Source of the DNA: Ganaspis brasiliensis
Lineage: Eukaryota; Arthropoda; Insecta; Hymenoptera; Figitidae
Direction of reading: 5' to 3'
Length of the DNA stretch: 64,000 nucleotides
NCBI GenBank assembly: GCA_037103525.1
Contig: JAZKLR010000542.1
Location: forward strand, 248,001 to 312,000
Both the position numbers and the translations under genes were made by a program. This document shows positions 56,318-64,000 of the stretch, piece after piece. The notes under the pieces were generated by a model. The model did not search any database. It was not told the DNA's origin and saw nothing but the letters and a program-made list of their open reading frames with translations. Numbering within the stretch: the stretch's first letter is position 1; each line of letters opens with the position of its first letter.

Positions 56318-57157
56318 TCAGCTGCTCGCCGGTCGCGTCTATCAACACGTGTTTCAGTGTTAAAGTTTCCTCTGTTAATGTAAGGCTATTGTCTCACGTA
56401 ATTTTCGGGTTTTCTCAAGGTTTTGTTCTTAAGAGTCGTCTCATTGTCTTACTCAAAAGAACTACTCAAAATTGTATTGTGTGTGTTGTGTGGTGCGAGA
56501 TCACTAGAAATTACACTCTGAGAAAAAAGGAAAGAACTCAAATATTACAATATTATAATTTGCCAGGAGATTTTCAAAATTTAGAAAATCTGGGGGCGTG
56601 TCACTTCTCCAAGTAGGTGGGGTCATCAGGTTACATTTGATTGGTCAACAGGAGTTTGTGAAAGTACATTTCAGTAAGGGAGTTGGGGATATTCTTTTTA
56701 TTAATTCCACTTTCTATTTTGAATTAACAATAAAAACTATTATTATTTTTATTGCTATTATTATTATTATTATTAAAAAAACTATTATAACAAACAGATT
56801 AAAATAAACTAATACTCTTCTGTAATGAATCACATTTCAGTTAACAAAAATTGGAAAAAACCTGATAATAAATTATTTAAATTTCTTACAAATTGTCTAA
56901 AATTTGTAAGAATTTCAAATAATTTATTTATTTCTTTGTCATAAACGCTTGGTCCAGGTTATACAAAGGACATAATTTACTGTGTGTGTTTGTGCTTTTT
57001 AATTGCTTGACCACGGATTTACTCAATAAAACAAGGTATTTCTCATAATTAAAGGTGTTCTCATTTTATTGAATTTTTATTTTATTCTCAGAAAAACTAT
57101 TCTCCGTAAAGTGAAATTCTCAAACCTTTTCCTCACTTCCCGGTATTGCTTAAAACA
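56318..57157 (+). repeat. 5' LTR (5'-truncated) of the second BEL/Pao element
   Basis: 56318-56722 matches 60953-61367. The rest (56723-57157) contains an ATT microsatellite and AAGGTATTTCTCATAATTAA and ends in CA. Its upstream boundary is the ATT tract at 56216-56317. Confidence 0.6.
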
Positions 57158-57696
57158 TTTGGTCCTTCGAGCCGGATAAAAGGTTGAGAATAGTGCGCGA
57201 GAATTAATTGAGAATAAAATTACGTGTATATTTCTGTGGCCAGTGCTTTCTCCTCACCTAAGGACGGACTCATAGTGAAGGAAAATCGACAGTTAGTGTG
57301 AACACGTGCTCAGGTTGCGGTAATTCTCAGTGTCCGCCATCTTTTCCCGACGCCTTCTTCTCCACCTCCTTCGGTCACGTTCGGCGGTGCCCGGCAGTGT
57401 TCGCGACCTCTCACTCTCGGACTCTCTCACTCTCGCGCTGCCAGAGAGACGCGGTGCTACACTGCAGTGCTCGTGGACTTTTCTCTCTCGGATTCTCTCT
57501 CTCGCTGCCAGCCAGACTCGGCGTGCAAGTAGTAGTGCGCGGTTCTCACCACACAGACACTTCTCTCTCGGCCTCTTTCTCTCTCCGAGCCACCTCTCTC
57601 CTTCGAATCGACTCTCTAAGCGGTCTATAGTTCTCTCTCTTTCGCTTGTCGCTTCGTTCTCATTTCTTTCTCCCCGTGTAAACTGACAGCTGAGAG
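57158..57696 (+). other. Leader of the second BEL/Pao element
   Basis: Starts TTTGGTCCTTCGAGCCGGAT. It then has a CT/CG-rich tract (CTCTCTCTCTCGCTGCCAG) with long open but unrecognised frames, ending at the gag ATG (57697). Confidence 0.55.
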
Positions 57697-59040
57697 ATGT
57701 CGACCACGGGCAATCACTCGGGAAGCGACGACGAAAAACTCAAAGAGGTTCCGGAACCAGAAAAAACCGAGTCAAAGGACAAACCGGCTTCGGATAACCC
57801 GGATAAGGAGAACCCTTTTAATTGATCGGATGACAAGGAGGGCAAGGCAGGACCGAGCCTAAAGGTCCCTAAGGTAGAACTCAAGGTCGCAGCTCAATTA
57901 ACTCGTTTACGGTTTTTTACGGACACACTTAATGAGGCAAAAGGGGGGGGGACATGCCCACGGATCCAGTGTTTCTGCAAATCACGGCCGACGCTCTTTA
58001 AGAACACTGGGCCCAGTTCTCTCCTGCTCATGACCAGCTGACAGACGGTTGCTCATCTAAGTTCCTCAACCACCCCTCATCCACCCACCCAGCATCTCTA
58101 GTGCTGCAATTGCAACACAAGGCCAAGGAAGCGCGCACCCTACCTGCTCCCACTTTTCAGGGTCAGACAAGACGGACCCTACCGGACATTTCTCTATCCA
58201 CATTTTCTGGGGACTATCAAGGGTGGCTCTCTTTTAAGGATTTGTTTACGTCGATGGTCATCGACAACATGGACATCTCTAATATCGAGCGAATGCACTA
58301 TTTAAGGACCAGTCTCAAGGGAGAGGCAGCAAGGCTCATCTCTAACATCTCCCTTTCCCGGGATGCGTTCGCTGCGGCGTGGGAAACGATTGTGAGTCGG
58401 TACGACAACAAAAGGCTCCTGATCTCCTCGCAGTTGGACCAACTCTTCTCAACTATGGTAATCTCATCCAGGAACTCAGACGGGCTCAACTCTCTCCTCA
58501 GTGAGACCACGGAGGCACTTAACGCCCTTAAGGTTTTTGGAGCCCCAATCGAGGAATGGGACATGGTGCTGGTGCAACATGTTACTCGAAGGCTGGATTA
58601 TTATACAAGAGAAGGATGGGAGAATAAATTGGGATCCAGGACGGACCCCCCCACCTTCAAGCAACTAAAGGATTTTCTCACTGGGCGGGCTAGGGCGATG
58701 GAAAATATCTCCTCTTATTCTCAGTCGACACGATCTCAACCCGCTCCAACAAAGGCTCAACCCAATGTACCATCAAGGCCCTCCTCCTCTAAGGCTTACT
58801 CAGGTGCCACTCAATCAACAGACTCTGGGCAAAACTGTTCATCCTGTGGAGACAATTATTATATTGTCGTTTGCGACAAATTCAAGAACTTGTCTCCTAG
58901 GGCTCGCAGGGAGCTTGTTATTCAGAAGCGTCTCTGCTTTAATTGTCTTGGTCGGCACAGCGCTAAGGCGTGCCAGTCTCAAAAAAGGTGCAACAAGTGT
59001 GACGGAAAGCATCACACTATGATCCATCAGACGGACGGGA
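57697..59040 (+). pseudogene. gag: BEL/Pao gag (DUF1759 plus zinc knuckles)
   Basis: ATG 57697 begins MSTTGNHSGSDDEKLKEVPE. A TGA stop lies at 57823-57825, a frame change at the G-run 57943-57951 and a TAA at 57999-58001. The frame is then open from 58101: RTLPDISLSTFSGDYQGWLS, FKDLFTSMV, ERMHYLRTSLKGEAARLI (DUF1759), TREGWENKLGS and FKQLKDFL. Zinc-binding motifs follow: CSSCGDNYY, CFNCLGRHSAKAC and CNKCDGKHHTMIH. The frame runs into an inserted element after HQTDG. This is the particle protein of a Pao-type element. The downstream protease would normally follow the knuckles but is gone. Confidence 0.8.
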
Positions 59041-59574
59041 TGCATGGGAAAAAAAAACTTTTTCGTAGAATTGATATAAACTCCATGAAAATTAATATTT
59101 CTTGATCGGATAATGCTGTTTCTCTTCAGGAGAGTTCAAAAAACAAGATCCAATAATTTATTAAACAATTTTTTATTATTAACTATTTTTTAAAGGTCCC
59201 TAAAAAACCCCGTAAAATGAAAAAAACGTAAATTACGGGGTTTTTTTAGGGACCTTTAAAAAATAGTTAATAATAAAAAATTGTTTAATAAATTATTGGA
59301 TCTTGTTTTTTGAACTCTCCTGAAGAGAAGCAGCATTATCCGATCAAGAAATATTAATTTTCATGGATTTTATATCAATTCTACGAAAAAGTTTTTTTTT
59401 CCCGTGCATTTTGCATGGGAAACTTTGAGCACTTTGAGCGACCTCTAAATATTAAAAAAAAACAAAAACAAAAAAATAGGGGTAATTTTTTTTTCAATAT
59501 AGAACAATCCTAGGGGGTGAGAGCAAAACATTTTCAACTTTTTGTTTTTCCCATGTATTTTTGGACCACCCTAG
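59041..59574. mobile_element. AGGGTGG-family insertion with a 59050-59392 palindrome
   Basis: The right end TATTTTTGGACCACCCTAG is complete. The left end starts internally at ATGCATGGGAAAA, lacking about 20 bp. Inside, 59050-59205 and 59235-59392 are almost perfect inverted copies (TTGATCGGATAATGCTG, GGGACCTTTAAAAAATAG) around TACGTTTTTTTC. The insertion occupies the point of the gag-integrase deletion. Confidence 0.65.
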
Positions 59575-60774
59575 TAAGCATCCTGCTATCCTACCTAAGG
59601 ATTCAGCTCTCACTCGTCTCATCATTAGAGACGCGCATCTAAAGACTCTCCATGGTGGAACTCAGCTCACACTCTCCCATGTAAAAAAGAGCTTCTGGGT
59701 CATTGGAGGTCGACGACTTGTAAGGTCTCATATTCTCAAGTGTGTGCCTTATGCTCGACAACGTGGAATCCGAGCTCAACAGCTGATGGGTCAGCTACCT
59801 ACCTCTAGAGTTACTCCATCAAGGCCATTTCTCAACACCGGAGTCGATTATGCCGGACCTATCTCTCTCAAAACTTGGAAGGGGCGAGGAGCACGGAGCA
59901 AAAAGGGATGGCTCTGTATTTTTGTCTGCTTCTCGACCTCCGTCATTCATCTGGAAGCTGTCACGGACTACTCAACGAAAGGATTCCTCGCAGCCTATCG
60001 ACGATTTGTCTCACGGAGAGGCATTTGCCATACTCTCCACAGTGACTGTGGAACGAATTTTATCGGAGCAGACAAGGCTCTCCAGCAACTTTTCAAGGCC
60101 GAACTCACGAATCAAGGACTTTATCTCAACTTCTGATTAACGACGGCACGTCGTGGAACTTTAACCCCCCCCCCCCCCTCTGCTCCAAACATGGGTGGTA
60201 AGTGGGAAGCCGCCGTCAAATCTGTCAAGTATCATCTCAAAAGGACGGTTGGTGAAACAATGCTGACCTCGGAAGAATTTACAACTCTTCTAGCTCAGAT
60301 TAAAGCAGTCCTCAATTCACGACCGTTGGAACCCCAATCGGAAGACTCTGACGACTTGTCAGCTCTTACACCAGGGCTTTTTCTCATCGGGGAACCGCTC
60401 ACTTGAATACCGGAACCTTCTCTGATGGAGATGTCAAGCTCAAGGTTGTCCATGTGGCAACTTATTCAACAAAGGGTTCAGGCTTTCTGGTCGAGATGAT
60501 CGGCCAGTTATCTGCAGCAACAACTCTCTATCTCAAAATGGCATCATCCGTCTAATCAAATTAAGGTCGGCTCTATGGTTCTTCTCACTGATGAACGCTT
60601 TCCACCTGCAAAATGGCCCTTGGCTAGGGTTATGGAATTGCATCCCGGAGCGGATGGACTCACCAGGGTGGTCACCATCAGGACGGCTATCTCTACTCTC
60701 AAGCGGCCAATCACGAAGCTGGCAGTGATTCCCATCTCCAGGAACGACTCACCATTGGCATCAACCTCTACATG
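59575..60774 (+). pseudogene. pol: BEL/Pao integrase and C-terminal domain
   Basis: HPAILPKDSALTRLIIRDAH and LKTLHGGTQLTLSHVKKSFW plus CVPYARQ form the zinc-binding part. VDYAGPISL gives the first Asp, LHSDCGTNFIGADKALQQLF the second Asp, and GGKWEAAVKSVKYHLKR the Glu. A C-run (60163-60178) causes a frameshift between the second and third catalytic parts. Two TGA codons (60404-60406 and near 60498) interrupt LSALTPGLFLIGEPLT and QAFWSR before the DUF5641-like end (KVGSMVLLTDERFPPAKWPL, RVMELHPGADGLTRVV). All catalytic residues of the DDE core are present but not in one frame. RT and RNase H, which should precede this, are missing. Confidence 0.8.
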
Positions 60775-60804
60775 ATCGTCAACTCTGTTGCCGATGGGGG
60801 GAAG

Positions 60805-61369
60805 TGTGTTCAGACTTTAGTGTATTGAAATCACAAAATTGGGGTTGGCTAGAATTTACGACTCGAGGCCAGTTGCCAGTTCAAATATTACCGGTAAAAA
60901 GAAAGTGACGTGTTTGGGAAGCGTGTGGCGGCAGCACCTCTCGGTGGCCAACTTCTCAGCTGCTCGCCGGTCACGTCTATCAACACGTGTTTCAGTGTTA
61001 AAGTTTTCTCTGTTAATGTAAGGCTATTGTCTCACGTAATTTTCGGGTTTTCTCAAGGTTTTGTTCTCAAGATTCGTCTCATTGTCTTACTCAAAAGAAC
61101 TACTCAAAATTGTATTGTGCGTGTTGTGTGGTGCGAGATCACTAGAAATTACAGGTGTAATTTCTGAGAAAAAAGGAAAGAATTCAAATATTACAATATT
61201 ATAATTTGCCAGGAGATTTTCAAAATTTAGAAAATCTGGGGGCGTGTCACTTCTTCAAGTAGGTGGGGTCATCAGGTTACATTTGATTGGTCAACAGGAG
61301 TTTGTGAAAGTACATTTCAGTAAGGGAGTTGGGGATATTCTTTTTATAAATTCCGCTTTCTATTTTGTA
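60805..61369 (+). repeat. 3' LTR (3'-truncated) of the second BEL/Pao element
   Basis: Starts TGTGTTCAGACTTTAG after the purine tract. 60953-61367 matches 56318-56722, with one notable difference: TTACACTCTGAG in the 5' copy against TTACAGGTGTAATTTCTGAG here. The match ends abruptly at about 61369. Confidence 0.65.
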
Positions 61370-62079
61370 TTGTCTACTTCAAAAAATTTTATATGGGGGG
61401 TGAATTTTTTTTATTGCTCATTCACATTTTTTTTCTATAATTTTTTAATGTTTTGTCCTTTAATTATTGTATTTTTGTGAGTCAGTAGTTCTTTTCCTAC
61501 TGTAGAATAATGTTAAAAAATAATTTCTGTATTTTTTTTTTTTTGCAACAATTACTTAATAGTTATGTTATATTACGTATAGTATAAGTTACGTTGAAAA
61601 TTCAAAATATGTGGAAGTAAATGTATTAAGTATTATCGTAATACACATTTTTTATTACATATTTCGGTGTCGACATGGATTCTTGACAAACAGTAATGCA
61701 AACAATTAAAAAAAGTCCCAGCTTCTTAGAATAACATAGATTTGTTTTACGTTATTAAAAAATAGCTGGATAATTCTAGGATGAGGCGACCCAACTATTA
61801 TATTTTGAGTGACCATTCTTAGTAAAAGGGTACATTAAGCTTGTGAAATTAAATATCCCTTTTCACTCTTTGCCTTTCAACCAATTAGTTTTCAATAGTA
61901 ACTTTTACCTGTAAATGTTGACTAAGGGTTGCCTAATGCCTGAGCTGCAACTGCTCTCACAGCGAAATACCGTATACTTTATTTAGTGTCTTATATTCTA
62001 CAGCCGTTATACCTGCGAACGAATCAGTTAGATCACAAACGTTTCCATATATAATATGTAAATTGTGTTATTTGTGAAT
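61370..62079. other. A+T-rich non-coding stretch
   Basis: No gene, inverted repeat or recognised element seen. Confidence 0.45.
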
Positions 62080-62575
62080 CTTTATCTCTGTAACTCTTTA
62101 TCTCTTTCACTCTTTATCTCTTAAACTATTTACTTTTTAAAATATTTATCTCTCAATTTCTTTATCTCCAAAAGCTTTTATCTCTCAAACTCTTTATCTC
62201 CTAAACTGTTCATCTCATTAACTCTTTATCTATCAAACTATTTATCTCTCAAACTATTTATCTCTCAAACTATTTATCTCTCAAACTATTTATCTCTCAA
62301 ACTCTTTATCTCTAAAAATCTTTATCCCTCCTACTCTGCATCTCTGAAAAACTCTTTATCTCTTTAACTCTATATCTCCAAAACCTTTTATCTCTCAAAA
62401 TTTTATCTCTTAAACTATTCATGTTATTAACTCTTTATCTCTGAAAAACTCTCTATCTCTTTAACTCTTTATCTCTTTAACTCTTTATCTGTCAAACTCT
62501 TTATCTCTCAAACTCTTTATCTCTTTAACTCTTTATCGGTCAAACTTTTTATTTCTTAATCTCTCTATCTCCCTA
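62080..62575 (+). repeat. ~15-bp minisatellite (CTCTTTATCTCTCAAA)
   Basis: About 30 imperfect units of AACTCTTTATCTCT with variants (ACTATTTATCTCTCAA repeated four times near 62230-62300). Pyrimidine-rich on the + strand. Confidence 0.8.
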
Positions 62576-62589
62576 ACTCGAGAGGCATG

Positions 62590-62935
62590 AATATTCCCTA
62601 AAACCTATTTAGCCAAAATGCCATTTAACCTAAAACTATTCAACCTAAACTGCATTCAGCCTAAAAAGCATTTAGCCTAAACTCCATTCAACCTAAATCC
62701 CATTTACCCTAAATTCTATTTAACCTAAATCCAATTAAACTAAAATGTATTTAACATAAATCTCATTTAACCTAAAATGCATTTAATCTAAAATGCATTC
62801 AGCCTAAATTATATTTAACCTAAATCACATTTAACCTAAAATGCATTTAGCCGAAAAAGCATTTAGCCTGAACTGCGTTCAACCTATATCCCATTTAACC
62901 TAAATTCTATTTAACCTAAAATGTAGTTAATATAA
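62590..62935 (+). repeat. ~17-18-bp minisatellite (CATTTAACCTAAA)
   Basis: About 20 imperfect units such as ATGCATTTAGCCTAAA and ATTCTATTTAACCTAAAT. It starts 15 bp after the preceding array ends. Confidence 0.8.
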
Positions 62936-63114
62936 ACGCTGATGCTAAAGCTACGCTAATGTGAACTGGTTCTTCAAAACTATACCTACGCGAAGTGGAA
63001 GTGAAGTACTCTTTAAAACGAAAGCTTTACTTCATTTGACGTACATTCGTTGGAATGATAATTAAAAATATATACCTATGTTCAATTATTTATTGAACAA
63101 GAAGTATTTGAAAA

Positions 63115-63235
63115 ATATTTAAGTCCTAAATCTATTACCAAACGTCAGACTACTGCAATTAAAATTATGTTATGAAAAGAAGCGCGAAATTCAAAAATAA
63201 GAATTTAAAGATTAATTTGTTCTAAACAAAAAAAT
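63115..63235 (+). repeat. Diverged relic of the 28.8-kb TIR element arm
   Basis: AAACGTCAGACTACTGCAAT, AAAATTATGTTATGAAA and GCGCGAAATTCAAAAATAAG align in order with about 29075-29170 of the 28822-30603 element. No terminus is retained. Confidence 0.55.
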
Positions 63236-64000
63236 AATTTTTAACTGACAGATTAAAATTTTTTAAAGACGCCCATCTGATAAAAATTGGCTTAAAAACT
63301 TGTTTTAAAATCCAAATAATTTTTTTTTTTAATAATAAATATTCTTTTACTAGACATTAAAATTGGAGTAAGAAATTTATCTTTTTTAAATCCATTATTA
63401 CTATTGGATATTAAGTAAACATTAATTTTTTAATCAGAATAACTTATAGAAATATTTTTAAAAAATTTATTTAGAATCTTTCAGTCTTTGATTTTGAAAA
63501 TTTTTCAAGTTTTTAACTACAAATTTTAAATATATTTTTTTAAAAATTATTAAAGTCTAATTTATTCAAATCATTCTAATTTTAATTCATTTATCATTAA
63601 TTTTTAAAGTTAGATTTATAAAATTTATTCTATGATTGTTTAATAAAATTTTTTAATTTAAATTGGGAAAAACTTTTGATATCACTGCCACTGAGTAAAA
63701 AGCTATTATCAAAGGTTAATTCTTGAAATATTGTAGTGTCAAATAATTTAAAAAAAAATTTATTTACTTATTTAAAATAATTAAACAATTTATTATATTG
63801 TTTAATTTGAAAATTATAAAAAATACTCTAAAAATGATATTTTTTTAATTCATACAAAACTCATTTTTTAAAGTCTTATTTTTTTCAAAATTTTAAAAAT
63901 TTAGTACCTTTTTCGGTCTGGATTTCTTGGTTTGGACTTTTTGTCCTACAATCCATTTTTTTTGGTTGTATAACTCAATAATTTTATAAGAATGAAATAA
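63236..64000. other. A+T-rich non-coding stretch
   Basis: No gene or structured repeat recognised. Confidence 0.4.

Larger units (their letters stand above)
56318..61369 (+). mobile_element. BEL/Pao retrotransposon, internally deleted
   Basis: LTR sequence is shared between 56318-56722 and 60953-61367 (GTCGTCTCATTGTCTTACTC-type blocks and GAGTTTGTGAAAGTACATTT). The 5' LTR lacks its first ~150 bp and the 3' LTR its end. The 5' LTR ends at about 57157, followed by TTTGGTCCTTCGAGCCGGAT, a sequence characteristic of BEL/Pao leaders. GATGGGGGGAAG before TGTGTTCAGAC (60805) marks the polypurine tract and 3' LTR start. Gag (57697-59040) is followed by an AGGGTGG-family insertion and then directly by integrase. 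Protease, reverse transcriptase and RNase H are absent. Confidence 0.8.

Noticed and set aside
57298..57686. Two overlapping 110-118-codon frames just before BEL gag
   Set aside because: Ser/Leu/Arg-rich peptides from a CT/CG-rich leader. They overlap in different frames, have no conserved motif and precede the real gag start.
62590..62935. Telomere-like CCTAA/TTAGG repeats
   Set aside because: The words are ACCTAAA embedded in a 17-18-bp unit, not a run of the 5-bp insect telomere repeat.

Overview
This looks like nuclear DNA from an arthropod, most likely an insect and possibly a parasitoid hymenopteran. The base composition is strongly A+T-rich. Introns have GT/AG borders, there are no operons or ribosome-binding sites, and almost every recognisable protein belongs to an insect-type transposable element: Ty3/Gypsy, two BEL/Pao elements, Helitron, a non-LTR relic and a two-gene TIR transposon. 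The species assignment is inference. No conserved single-copy host gene could be named, but two exon-like segments on the + strand (36865-36930 and 50114-50227) may belong to a host gene whose introns have filled with transposons.

Layout. 1-494: A+T-rich with a degenerate coding fragment. 495-7773: a 7.28-kb transposon bounded by a perfect 21-bp terminal inverted repeat (TIR). It carries two minus-strand genes: a nine-exon SAM-domain gene (7428-4759) and a C2H2-finger transposase-like gene (4191-1957). It abuts a Gypsy pol remnant (7776-8560). 8575-13625: a 5-kb nested palindrome holding ~122-bp AAAATGGCGGA repeats. 14126-15167: a foldback element with a clean 4-bp target duplication. 15645-16624: Helitron helicase C-terminus, followed by a 672-bp higher-order tandem array (16628-18600). 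19140-23060: three tandem copies of a ~1.4-kb unit, two of which contain a 594-bp foldback insertion that the third lacks. 23280-26250: small foldback elements.

26437-36503: a nearly full-length Gypsy element with 319-bp LTRs, 5-bp target duplications, gag and pol. It has several inactivating lesions, and a 1.8-kb TIR element and a 137-bp MITE sit in its leader. 37183-38524: foldback element with an AGGGTGGCC-type end. 38798-49692: a minus-strand BEL/Pao element whose two LTRs, gag start and integrase end are recognisable; its middle is replaced by nested foldback and Helitron-like insertions. 50225-54171: three more palindromic elements, including a 1.44-kb one built from CATATGAGATCTCATATG words. 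55918-56206: non-LTR retrotransposon relic. 56318-61369: a second BEL/Pao copy, in which gag is joined to integrase through a deletion now occupied by another AGGGTGG-family element. 61370-64000: non-coding, with two adjoining minisatellites (62080-62935) and a relic of the 28.8-kb TIR element.

The window is therefore a layered transposon graveyard. Insertion order can be read directly in several places from target duplications, empty sites and interrupted reading frames. The feature most likely to be a distinct, little-described system is the 495-7773 transposon with its SAM-domain and C2H2 gene pair.
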